From positions 62,001 to 126,000 of the forward strand of contig JABLUY010000051.1 in assembly GCA_013306675.1 (NCBI GenBank): 64,000 nt of DNA, given 5' to 3'. Made by a program: the position numbers and the translations under genes. This document shows, in pieces, positions 46,097 through 58,329 of this stretch. Every line of letters begins with the position of its first letter. The stretch's first letter is position 1. The notes beneath the pieces were generated by a model. That model ran no database searches, was not told where the DNA came from, and worked only from the letters and a program-made list of their open reading frames with translations. This stretch comes from Thraustochytrium sp. TN22 (Eukaryota; Sar; Bigyra; Thraustochytrida; Thraustochytriidae).

Positions 46097-48973
46097 ATGG
46101 CGACCATGCGGAGCTCGGGCGCTGCAGGCGCCGGCGCCGGCGGCACCGGCCAGGCGGGCGACGGCGGAGCCGTCGCATGGCTGCGTGCGCGGCCGGTGAG
46201 CGGCCTCGAGGCGTCGAGCGCGCTCGACCAGTTCTGTGAGGAGCTGGCCGCGCTCGAACTCGCGCGCCGCCTGGGCGACGGCTGCGACGAGGTGGAGCAG
46301 GCGCTGCACGCCGCGCGGTGCGCGCTCTTTCGCGCGCCGCCTGTGGAGTTCGACCCGTTTAGCCTGCCGGACATTATGGAGATCGGCTCGCCGCAGTCTA
46401 TTCTCGGGCCCGACCCTGACGAGGCCCTCTTTGCGCGCGGCGGCAGCGCCCAAGACGAGGAGCTGCCCATGAACGTGCGCGCGGGCGTCGAGGTCTTCCT
46501 GCGCATGCTGCAGACGCTGGATCTCACCACCAACCAGCATGCGCTTCGCGCGCTGTTGCGCCGCCTCCCGACCATGCTGGGCGATCTTCCGCCGCTCGCC
46601 CTCACAAGCAGCCCGGCAGTGGCGCGCGAGGTGCACATCGACGCGCAGATGCGCGCCGCGCACCTCAGCGAAGACAGCGGCGCGCTTGACAACTTTCAGA
46701 AGCGCAAGGCGCGCATTGCGCGCGATCTCGAGCGCCGCAAGCGCATGTCGCTCGCGCTCTACGCTAGTGCCGGGGTTCCGGACGCGGTCGCCTCCGTCCT
46801 GGAGGACGCCTACTACGGCATTGCCACGGCGCGCATTGCCGGCCTGCGGCCCAAGCAGCAGGCTGCCGGGCAGGTCCCTGGCAAGGACCGTCCGCGCCGT
46901 GCGCGGCCCGTGCGCGTCGGCGAGCTGCTCTCCACCTGGCTTGGTCTCAGCGTCAAGCGGGGTTCGCTCTCCGGCCTCGCCACGGCTGTCCGCGTGCTGC
47001 TTCAGCACGGTGAGCTGGTCAACGGAGGCGCACCACTCATCCGCAAGAGCCCTTCCAAGAAGGGATCTGAGGATGAACGCAAGGAGAAGGACCGGGACGC
47101 GGCCGCCGCCGTTCCCGTCTCGGACCTGCGGCAAGAGCCTGCGGATGACCTGGACGTCGAGGTCTATCTCCGCGAGCTGGCGGAGGTCGATGCGGCCGGG
47201 CTCTTGCGCGGCTTTCAACCACCCGAGCAGGGCGAGGTGGGCGGCACGCTCTTTACCTTCGGCAAGGGTGACCACGGCAAGCTTGGCCACGGCAAGTGCA
47301 CGGAGGTGGACCCGAACCCACAGCCTCATCTGCACGAGCACTGCCCCGATGGCTACTGCACGGAGAACATCAAGAACCCGCGCGTGGTGGCGGATCTGGA
47401 GACAGTGTCGGTCGCCAAGGTTGCCTCCCTGTCCACGCACTCCGTGGCGCTCTCCAGCGAGGGCGTGCTTTACACCTGGGGCAACGGCGATAAGAATCGC
47501 CTGGGCCACGGCACCACAGCCAAGGAGTACTACCCGCGCATCGTCAACTCGCTGCTCACCCGACCCCCTGTCGTGGATATTGCGTGCGGCCTCGGCCACA
47601 CGCTCGCACTGCTGGAGAATGGCCACCTCTTCGCCTGGGGCAATGGCGGCAACGGCCGGCTCGGCCTGGGCGACACCGAGGACCGTGCGCTGGCCTGTCT
47701 CGTTACCAAGTTCGTCACCGATGCCTCCGACGAGGCCTACCTCCAGGCGCCCGTCAAGCAGTCCTCCTTTGAGATGCCTGCTGGCTTGCGCCTCGTCGGC
47801 CTCTACTGCGGCGCGAGCCACTCCATGGCCGTCGCCGAGGACGGCCGTTGCTTCACGTGGGGCAAGAACAACCAGGGCCAGTGCGGCCACGGCGACGTCG
47901 CCGACAAGGTCCACCCGCAGCTCGTCGAGGCCTTCGTCAAGCCGCTTGCCGAGGACGAGAACCTCGAGGAGACCAAGGCTAACGATATGGACAACGCCAT
48001 CCGCTCCATGGCGGGCGGCTGGGAGCACACGCTCGCGCTCACGCGCGACGGCCGGCTCTTCTCGTTTGGCTCCGGCTACAAGGACTCTCGGCGCACCGGT
48101 CTCCCTCCCGTGCTGGGCCACGGCGGCACGGAGCGCGAGCTTCGCCCCCGCCAGATCCTTGCGCTCCAATCGGAGACTATCAAATATTGCGCCTGCGGTT
48201 GGGACCATTCCATGGCGATCTCGGACCAAGGCCACGTATTCTCCTGGGGTGCCGGGACGAACGGCAAGCTCGGCCACGGCGACGAGGAGAGCCACGCGCT
48301 GCCCAAGCGCATTGACTCCCTTGTCCAGAAGGCTGTTCGCATTGTCCAGGTCGAGGCTGGCTGCGAGCACTCCGTCGCCGTGTCCGACGAGGGCTACCTG
48401 TACACCTGGGGCCACGGCGACTCGGGTCGTCTCGGCCACCCGACGAGCCGCACCGAGAAGCAGCCCAAGCGCGTCGAGCATCTCGTCGAGCGCGGCCTTC
48501 CGGTGCTTGGAATCGCCGTCGGTGACAAGTACAACCTCATCCTCACGCAGACCGAGGCCGCGCAGCGGGCGGCGTCTGCATCGTCTGCTACCGGAGCGGC
48601 GGAGGCTGCCGAGGCGGGGCCCGCCGTGGTTGACGCGGTCAGCCATGACGGGCCGCAAACGGACGCGGAGGCTGCGGTCGTGTCGACGGCCTCTGTGAGC
48701 TCGCACAATATGGCGGCGACGTCGGCAGCTGGCCTGGCGGCCGCGAGCCTTGCACGCGGCGAGCTCTCCGCGGCACTTCTCGCGCTTCACGCGTTTGCCC
48801 TGCCCAGCGATTCGGATGATCTTCTGCCCGAGTGGATGCTGCGCGCCGACTGCGTCGGCGTCTATGTACTCGCGCATATGGAGCGCCTGGCCGCTGCCGT
48901 CGAGCGCGTCTTTGCGCAGGGCAAAGACGGTGCTGGTAGTAGTAGCCTCAGGGGCTGCAGCGTGCACGGCGGT

Positions 48974-49013
<40 letters not shown>

Positions 49014-52000
49014 GCAGCGAAAAGACGAGCTTGGTGACGGGCAGCGACTGCCGCTGTGGCGCGGGCGCGGGCACGAGCTCCGGCCCTGCAGGTGGTAAGC
49101 CGGCGCAGACCGCCATCTTTGCGCCAGGCTTCATCGCCTCGTGGCGTTCCGCTGCTGCAAGCAGCGCGTCAAATGCCGTCTCGGGTCAGGACGGCCAGGA
49201 GGACGACGCGGATGCCGAGGCGCAAAGCATATTCAAGGTAGGTTCGCCCGCCTGGACCGAGACGGTCTGGCGCAACGTTCTCGAGGAGGCCAAATCGACT
49301 GGCATCTTGCTGCCGTACTGCGTGGAGCTCTCGCGACCGTGCTTCGAGGATCTTGTCCGGCTTCTTCGGCAGACGCTTGACTCGGCAAGCCAGAGCCAGA
49401 TGCATGTGCACAAGACTGCGGGAAGCACCAGTAGCAGTGGAAGCGACAGTGGCAGCGTCTGCCTCTGCCGCGGCGGCGATGCGCCATGCGCGGAGATGCC
49501 TTGGTTCGCAGTGTGGGCCGCCCTGCGCGTAATCTGCGTGAACCTGATGCTTCTCAACCGCGTGGATGCCGGCGCTGCATCCGAGTCCTCCCCGACCTCT
49601 TCAGCCAACATGCTTCGCCACGGCCCGGAATGGAACCGGACCATGAAGAACCTGCACGAGCTGCTCCTGCAGCTGGTTGGCGGCGAGACCAGCTCCGGGT
49701 CCTCCTTCTCCTTCCCTTCGCGTCGGTCCTCCTCCATCGCCGCGACGCCGAACTGCGTCGCTCTGAATATCAGGGCACGCGAGGAGATTCGTGTGGTGGC
49801 CGCGGCGGCGCTTCAGGAGGGCTTTCGCGAGTTCTACCCCACCGCGGAGTCCCGCCTCGGGCTGCTGCGATACATGCTAGAGTCCAGCGCCAAGGCCAAG
49901 GCAGGAAGCATCACTGGGGACGCCGACGGCGAGAGCCCGCCCACAGACGACCGCGTGCTGGACGTTCTCATGACCAACCTGGCTCGCGATGATGCCATGG
50001 AGCCGCTCGTCGCTGGCATGGCCAACTCCGAATTCGATGTCTCCAGCCTGCTGCAGGACCTCCTGAACAATGCGCATCGCAGCGCACACCTGCAGCTTCT
50101 CTCCGCCTTCCAGATGCACGCCTTTGCCTCGTGGGGCGAGCCGGCCTTCGAGGACCTGCGCGCTGTGCTCATTCAGTTCAGCATCAAAGTCTTCGAGAGG
50201 GCAGCTCAGGCTGCCGCTGAGGCGGAGAGCTCCCTCGGGACGCGCGCGCTGCTGGAGACCGTCCTTCCCCGCCTCGCCTCCGCACTCCTGGTGGCCGACT
50301 CCGTCGACCCCTCCGAGCGTGAGGCGCTCCTCCCCGCGGTCCAGGTGCTCGTCCACGCGCTCGACGACGCCTCTTCCGCGGCGAGCAAAACCACGCGCCT
50401 TGTCGCGCGTCTCTGCGGCAAGTTCTTTTCTGACGACCTGCGCACGGGTCTTGAACAGCTACTCAGGATGGCGCGCGAACTGCGTGCCTCGACGCTTGTC
50501 GCAGAGCTCACGCATTACCTGCCGTACGCATCGTCGTGGCGTGGGTGCTCTGTAATCTGTGGCAACCCAACCCTCTTTGTCGCGGCCCGCACGCATGTCT
50601 CGCGCGAGGAACACGCGCGCGACAAGTTGGGTGTGCCAGCAGCAAGCCTGGACGAGTCCGTCGCCGCGCTCTGCGAGCTCATCGCGCTCGACACGTCCAG
50701 CAACACGCAGATCGCCATGGCCAGCCTCCTCGCGGCCAACGCGACGGCGCTTCGCAACGACCAGCTCGAGATGCTCCTGGATGCTGTTCTGCAGCGCGCA
50801 GCGAGCGTGCGCGAGAAGGGTGCCTCGCGTCTCAGCGAGGAGAAGGAGGGTCATCAGATCACACCGCAAGCCCGTGACCAGGACCGCGACGACATCTGGC
50901 GGTCCGTTCTCTCGCTCGCCGTTGCACACTCTGACGAGGGTTCTCGCGAGATGTCCGCGAGCATTGTGGCCAAGCTCGCGATCTGGGGTCACGAAGAGCT
51001 CGCCCTTGTGAATCAAGCGCTTGAGGACTACGCCGCGGAGGAGCGGGCCGCCAGTCAGCTTTTGGAGAAGGCCTCCTTCCTGAGCACCCAGCTGGAGGGG
51101 CTGCGCGTGCCGCTCGTCTTTCCCGAGATTCCTGGCGCCGCTAACGCGGAGACGGACGAGGAGGACCTGGACCGCGCTGTGGACAATGTGCTTCGGGCCG
51201 GGGGGCTGGGCGCCGGCGCTGGCGCGTCCTCTGTCGCTGCTGCCGCCGAGGTGGAGGCCCGAGTCCCAGCGGACCCAATTGCCTCCAAGGGCTTCGGTGT
51301 CAGCTTCTGGATGCGCCCCGCTCAGGGTTTGGGCCGCAGCCTCCTTGCGGAGCTTCCCGTCGGCGAAGCCAGGGTTGTCCTTGCGCGTTGCCAGCGGCGG
51401 GACAACGAGGGTGACAGTAGCCGCGTGCTGGCCGCACACCCGCTGCTGGCCACCGGCTGCACGTGCGAGGAGCACAACGTGGTTGCTCACCCTATCGTGC
51501 TCCTCCGCAAGGTGGCCGCCGGCGCCAAGGGCCGTGGCGCCCAGCTTTGCCTCGAAGTCTTCGTGTCCACGATCCTGCTCGAGGACGCGAACAGGAGTGC
51601 GCTGCTCGAGCACGCCGCTCTCAACCTTCCCGGCGACGTGCTCAACGACTGGGCGCACGTCGCCATCAGTGTTGATCTGAGTGCTCGCGTCCTGGAGCTG
51701 CGGGTCAACGGCGGCCAGCACGCCACTCGCGCCCCCCTGAACGGCCAGGTGCTGCGCAAGGCGTCCAGCTCGGTGGCGGTGCGCTTCGGGGGCTGGAAGG
51801 GAAGCCGCGAGGCGACTCGAGCCGCCGAAGACATCTGCACCGCTGGACCCTCCGGCTGCGGGCTCGCCCTCTATTCGCGTCTCCTGCACGAGGGCGCCCC
51901 GGTGACGGTCTCCGACGTGCTGTGGCACCAGCGCGGGCCCAGTTCGGACGTGGCGGAGAAACTGTATCAGATGGGTCGAGGCGCTCCGCGGCACGCCGCC

Positions 52001-55000
52001 GCGGCGCGCGCCGAGTTGCACGCTGCGCGGCTGCTGGAGAACCTCGCCAGCGGGGTACTTCCCATCGATGACGAGGTGCCAGCGGCGCTTGCGACGCTGC
52101 TCGGTCTTGCACGTTGGCTCACCGTGCAGGAGCGGGCGCTTCGCGTCATGCTCCGGCACCAGTGTTGGTCGCAGCTGCTGCAGCTCTACACGGACTTCGC
52201 CGACCAGCACGCGGCGCAGGGCACATGCAGGCGCTGCTTGGAGCCATGTACCGGCGTACAGGGCCACCACCACCACGAGTCCCTTGCCCTCCGGCGCTGG
52301 GCAGGCTATGAGCCGTATGCACGCGAGTCCTTTTTCCAGGAGGCAGCCCGCGTGGACCGCGCACGGCTCGTGCAGATGGATGGCTTCGCAGATACCTCGG
52401 GCGACCGCATCTGCGTCACGTGCGCGGCGGTCTCCAAAGGCATCGACTGGAACCGCATCCTTGCGCACCAGGCCGCATTCCGGGACGCGCTCACAGCGGC
52501 TGGGCGGGCGGCAATTGAACATGCACCCGCCGCACAGAACAAGCTCACAGGGCTGCGCCCGGAGCTTTTGGCCGAGCTCTGCGGCGGCGTCCCGGCTGGC
52601 TGTGTGCGCGAGCAAACCAAGGTACTGCTTCTGCAGCGTGGGCGCGGAGACGCGGAGGCAAGCGCCGAGGACGATGAGGAGGACGAAGAAGAGCAGGCAG
52701 TTGCGGTGTCGGGCGCCGGGGAGCTGAACGGCGTCGCTGGCGCCACAGTAGTCGGTGTCTACGACGCAGGCCGCCTCATGCGTACGTTCTGTCTGCAGCA
52801 GGAGGACAACTTCCTCCCGTGCCACGCGAGCATGTTCCGCGCCGGCACCGAGGACTCGCTCTACCCATTCTACGTTTCGGACGAGGCAGCGATTGCGGCG
52901 CTCGAGGTGGCGCGTATCCGCGGCCTCTTCTCGACGCTGGACGAGCCCCTGAGCCCCAAGTCGCCCGGGTCGCCCACCGGCCGTATGCCGGGCAAGCACG
53001 CCAGCCTCTCCATGTGGGAGCGTCAGGGCGCCTCGCTGGTCCGTAGGTCTGCGCGCTTGAGCGACCGGGACAGGGACGCACTGCTGCGCCTCGACTACAA
53101 CACCTTGTGCAAACCGGACTGCGAGACGACCTTCGACCACTGGGGCCCTTCCAGTTGGGGCCTCGACAAGGTGGCCAAGGTGGAACTGCGCAACGGCACC
53201 CAACGTTGGGTGCCAATCGCCAAGCTCTGCGCCGCGGTGGAGAGCGAGACGACGCTCGACCTCGACCTCGGCCTGCTGGCGCCAGCATGCAAGCTTGATC
53301 TCACCGGGCCCTCCCCGGTCGAGGCGCTCGCAGGTACGCGCACCGCTCTGCGCGCCGTCGGCCACGCGCTCGCTGCGCAGGGAGACCACTCGCGCGCCTC
53401 CGTGGCAAAGCTCATGGAGACACACCGCGCGGCGCTCGAAGGAATCTTCCAGATCGCGCTCAGCAGCAACGAGGAGCTTGCCTCGCAGGTGCTGAAGCGC
53501 CTGCAGCGCAGCGAGGCCCCCGGCCCAGAGGTGGCACGCCTGATGCGCCAGGTCACCAGCAAGGCACGCGTGTCGACGCGGCTCCTTGAGGCCGCCGGGA
53601 TGCGCCTGCACGAGCGTCTTCGCACGGAGACGGTCCCAGCCGCCGTAACAACCACCGCCGGCCTGGCGCAGCGCCAGTCGTCCGGTGCGAGCGGCGGGTC
53701 GGCGGCCTCCGTCCCTCGGCGCGCTGCCACAATGACTCTGGAGGCAATGGGCGGAGAGCTTCAGATCGATCACGACAACCTGCGCGTGCAGAGCGTTGAC
53801 AACCTCGCCACGGTCCGCCTTCGACACCGCATGTCCGGTGCCGCCGGCCTCATTAAGCTGGAGTCTGGACAGTGGTACTACGAGTTTGTGCTCATGGGTG
53901 ACCAGAGCATGCAGATTGGCTGGGCCGATGAAGGCTTTCACGTAGGGGTGGGCGCCGGAGCCCAGGGCATCGGCAACAGCATCGGTAGCTGGGCCTTTGA
54001 TGGCTCGCGCCGCCGCTGCCTGGAGGGCGGTGCCGTACACTCGTACGGTCTCGAAGAGCCGTGGCAGGTGGGCGACGTGGTCGGTTGCGGCCTCGACATG
54101 GACGACCGGCGCGTATTCTTTACTCTCAATGGCGAGGACCTTGGGGAGGCCTGCGTTGGCTTTACGCACGATGGTGGCCTCTTCCCGGCGCTCTCTCTGA
54201 CCATGGGTCAAAGTGGGCGCGTCGTGCTGGAGAACTTTAACTTCGAGCCGCCCGAGGGCTTTCGAAGCATCCTGGAGGCGCAATCGACTTTCTTTGCGGT
54301 GCCTCCTGCAATGGCGCCGCGGCACGCGTCCCAGGCCGACCCTGCTTCGCCGCAGGAGGGCGACAAGACCGGGGAGGACGGGGAGAACGAGGCGGCCGAC
54401 TACCACCAGGGCTCATCCGCGGAAGCCAAGTCGGCCACGTCCCCGGAAGAGCGGCGTCAGCGCATCATTGATGCCCTCCTCGCGACCGGCCTGCCGATGG
54501 AGTGGTGCCGGCGCGCTGTCGACCACGTCGCTCGTGAGGCGGAGGAGACCGGGTCGGCTTTTGATGAGAATGCGGCCATTTCTTGGGTCATGGACCGCAT
54601 GATGCAGGAGGACGGCCAGGAGAGCCTGATCCGTAGCATGGTGCTCGAGGGCGCCGGGCTGAGCGCAGACCAGCAGGAGGGCGATGGCGAGGACTCGCTG
54701 CTACCGCGCGAGCTCCTTGTCTATGAGGAGGCCGCCGCGAGCGCCACGGCGTTCTCGCTGGAGGCCAGCGCGGGAGCCGACCATCAGGGCGGCCTCCACG
54801 CTGGGCACCAAAGCGCGCAGCCGGGCGCAACGCAGAGCGCGGCGCAGCAGCCCTCCGGCGGTCTGGGCATGCCTTTGTGGGAGCGCTTTTCCACCTCGAC
54901 ACTTGACGAGCCCAGTGGCGCGCAGGCACGCCGGCGTGCGGTGGCGGCCGCGTGGGGCGCTGACGGTTCGCCGCAGGGCTCCGTATTTCAGGAGATGGGC

Positions 55001-58000
55001 GGCGGCCTCGGCATCGGCGGCGGATCTTCGGCCTTTGCGCTCTCGATCGGCTCGCCGGGCGCGCCGGCCAATGCGCAGCGTGGTGAGCTCGCCATCCCGG
55101 CACTCCTGCAGATTGCGGAGAAGGCACGCCCCTCCGAGCTGGAGGCGTGCGCCGTAGTCGTGGACTGTGCGCTGGCAATCGCTTACGCTCGCAGCGTGAT
55201 CGTCGGTTTGCTGAGCGCCCGCGCCAGTGCGCTACGAGACCTCTCGGTGGCGGCAGACCGCCAGGTCAGCTTCCTTCGCCTCAACCTCTTCCGTGGTGCG
55301 TCGACCTACGACACCTTTCAGCTGGATGCGACGCCCTCGGCGAGCTTCGCCAAGAGCTCCTACGCGATCCTCGGGAAGATGGTGCGCGAGGCGGATGAAC
55401 TGACACGCCAAGCAATTCTCGCGGAAGCCCTGCGCGATGTACAGCGCGCTGCTAAGCCGGCTTTTGCGGCCGTTGCGTGGGGCGCGCTACGCGGCACGCG
55501 CCAGTACACGCTGCTCTCGCACATTTGCCACCTCCGTGCCGTGCATGTGCCCCTGCCAGATCATTTGACGATGGCGGCGAATGGTTTTCGGGGCTCACCG
55601 CACCTGCTGCTGAGCGACGAGGAGGCCTTGGCGCAACCCAGCGTGGAGCTGGCCGTCTTTGGCCTGCGTAGCCTGGTGGATGCTGCCCAGGAGCGCGGCG
55701 ACCTGGGTTCGGAGAGCAACAAGGTCGTTTCCGTGGAGACGCTGACGGCGCTGGTGGCTTGCTTGTACTGCAAAAATGTGGCGCTCAAGGACGCAATCTT
55801 TCGGCTCTGCGCAAGGATGCTGCAGTGTGTGGAAAGTGCGCTCCGCAGCAAGCGCGGGATCGAGACCTGGGCCCGCGACATGCTCAGCTGCATCCCAGTG
55901 GACGTCATGCAGCGCCTGCTCACAAGGCGCCTGCAAAAGGAGAATCCCTTTCTCGCTGGCAAGCCTCACACTGGCTTTGTGCACGGCCTTGTCGAGGCGC
56001 TTGTGGCGACAAGGTGTGTACGAATGCGACTCGAGCAGCTGGCGAACGCCGCGCGGGCGCCCCAGACTACCCGCCACGGTAAACCCCAGCAGGCCTTGAC
56101 GACGCACTCGCACTCGCGGTCACAGCATCAGCAGGAGGAGCAGCAGGAGCACCACGGCCAGCACGAAGATGTCTCGCTCACGAACAAGTCCGGTGCGACG
56201 GCCGAGGAGGAACCGGGGCTTCAGCTGACCGCAAGCCACGTCACGGAGGACAGCATTCTCCTGACGTGGCGCGCAGACGGGCGGGCGCACCAAGGCGAAG
56301 GGTCTGACCGGTCCCTGGACCACGGCGCCTTGGACGCGCAGCGCGGCACTGGCGGACCGGACGAGGAGCACTCGCGGCGCTCGGCGGAGGCATCCGGGAG
56401 TGAGTACGCTCGGAACGACGAGGAGCGGCTCTCCACCTTCGGATCCTTCCGAATGGGCGACCATGACGAGGAGCGCACCTTTGCGTCCGTTGACGACGAG
56501 GGGACTGAGACCGGAGCGGCAAACGCCCAAGCCAGCGCGCGGCCCAGCCTCTCAGTCCGCGCCCCGGCCGATGCCTCACTCAACGTGCGGCCGGGAACGA
56601 TTCGCGTGCTGGAGATGTGCGTGGGCCCGAGCGAATGTGCTAAGGAGTGGAAGACTTTGGCGGAGCTTCCGGCCTCGGCGCAAAGCTACCTGATGGAGAG
56701 CGCGCATGGTGACACAACCTACTGGTTCCGCATGCGCCTGCGCGACGCCGTGCGTCCCGACTCGGTGAGCTCGCCCGGCACAGGCACCAAGTCGGGGTTG
56801 GTTGGCCCGGTCCTCACCGTGGACACTCTGCTGCAGCCGCTGCTCATGCTGAGTCCGGAGCACTGCGGGCCAAACCTGGTCCTGAGTGGGCTCAACAGGA
56901 CCGTGCGCAATCTGGTGAATAAGAAGTGGAACGCGGTGCGGTGCAACGTGGGCTTCTCGCGCGGGCTGCACTCATGGGACGTTCACGTCGACCACTGCGT
57001 GAGCAAGAACATCTTCGTGGGCATTTGCACTGCAGAGGCCACTGTGGAGAACTACGTTGGCGCGGACGCTTTTGGTTGGGCCTACCTGTCCAACCGCGCG
57101 GTCTGGCACAACAAGGCCAAGCTACGGAGTTACGGCGAGGTCTTTCGCGAGGGAGATGTGATTCGCGTCACGCTGGACTGCGACGCACACACGCTCAGCT
57201 TTAGTCGGAATGGCATCGATTACGGTGTTGCCGTCGAAGGCCTGCCGCCCGACGTGTACTATCCCTCCGTCAGTCTTTACAACCAAAAGGACGCCGTCAC
57301 GATGCAGTTCAAGTCGGCGGAGCTTCACCAGGAGGGCATTGTCGCGGGCCGCCCGGGCGTCGGGACAGCGACGGCACGCCGCACGGTGGAATTTGCCTAC
57401 GAGATGCAGGCGTTGTTGGGGGTGGTGCGGGGTGAGCTCGGTGTGCGCGACCTGTCCGCGGAGGTTGTGGACCGCCTGCGCTGCATGGTCGCGGCGCTCC
57501 CGACCGCGGCACGCTCCCGGCGCAGGTCGCTCCCGCGGAGCAACACACAGCCTTTGGCGGAGCCGAAGGGCGGAGCGGCGGGGTCATCCTCGTCCTCTTC
57601 TCGCGCTGTTGGCGAGATGGAAGAGGACGAGGACATCGTCGCCGCTGGCTCGGTCGGGCGCCGGGCCACAACCAGCACCACGGCCACAGCGGGCGCGAAC
57701 ACCGCCGGTGCCGCCGCCTCTGCCGCCCCTGCCGACGTGGTGGACAAGGCGGTCGCTTGGACGACCGAGGAGCTGGAGGACCACCTGGCGGGCTGGACTG
57801 CGTCGCAGGACGCTCAGCTGTGCAGTGCACTTCGCTCGCTGGGAGTGCTGCGCGAGGACTTCTCGGCGCGCGGGCTGGCGAGCTTCTCCTTGCACGAGCA
57901 CGTGCTAAAGTCGCTGCCGGAGGCCAAGCTGCGTGTGCGCGCTTGCATCTTTTTGCTGCTTCACAAGATGCTCGCGGCGGCCCTCCCGCTCGTGGACGAC

Positions 58001-58165
58001 CTGGACCGCGCCTTTGTGGTGGCGAGCCAGGGGCAGAATGCCGCGGTCGAGGGTGAAGACGTCCCTGTCTTTGGCCCAGGCGCGGTGCTACGTGGTCTTC
58101 AGGAGCGTGACTGCCTCCTGCTGCAAACCGCGCGCTTGCACGTGAATGGTGAGGCGAATGTATGA
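46097..58165 (+). CDS. giant RCC1/LamG-like/SPRY/UBA-like protein, HERC-like without HECT
   Basis: A 4022-residue single-exon protein. Blades of an RCC1 propeller lie at about 382-816 with repeated YTWGNGDKNRLGHG-type units (HTLALLENGHLFAWG, CFTWGKNNQGQCGHGD, YTWGHGDSGRLGHP). A polySer run is near 955-975. A LamG-like fold lies at about 1728-1890 (KGFGVSFWMRPAQG, WAHVAISVDLSARVLELRVN), and a Cys/His cluster at about 2038-2115 (CRRCLEPC, GHHHHES, CVTCAAV). Further on are SPRY 1 (about 2551-2720, ESGQWYYEFVLMG), a UBA-like helix set (about 2781-2838), an FN3-like strand set broken by acidic low complexity (about 3375-3575), and SPRY 2 (about 3585-3740, LHSWDVHVDHC). HERC1 and related RCC1/SPRY E3 ligases share modules, but here no HECT domain follows. 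The end is RLHVNGEANV, 164 bases from the next gene. ATG 46097 is chosen because the region upstream of it looks like UTR. E3 adaptor or GTPase-regulator roles are both possible. Confidence 0.8.
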
Positions 58166-58329
58166 ATGAAGTTGAGTGCGAAGAAAGACAAACAATATTT
58201 GTAATGATGGAAAGAAAGGAAGTTTCCCTGATGCAGCTTGGCAGGAGTCGAGAAGGTGTCAGGAGTGGCAGAACGTGAGAAAAGGAAAACAAATCTTACA
58301 TGTTGAGTTGAGTCAGGAAAGGTTCTTTG
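58166..58329. other. short convergent spacer
   Basis: 164 bases separate the HERC-like stop from the potassium-channel stop. No AATAAA and no room for a missing HECT exon before the opposing gene. Confidence 0.7.

Noticed and set aside
45626-48967. A 1113-codon minus-strand frame antisense to the HERC-like gene
   Set aside because: Arg/Ala/Val-rich with no family; a by-product of high GC opposite strongly coding RCC1 sequence.
50459-54406. A 1315-codon minus-strand frame antisense to the HERC-like gene
   Set aside because: Lacks domain motifs; opposite strand carries LamG-like and SPRY signatures, so this is a shadow.
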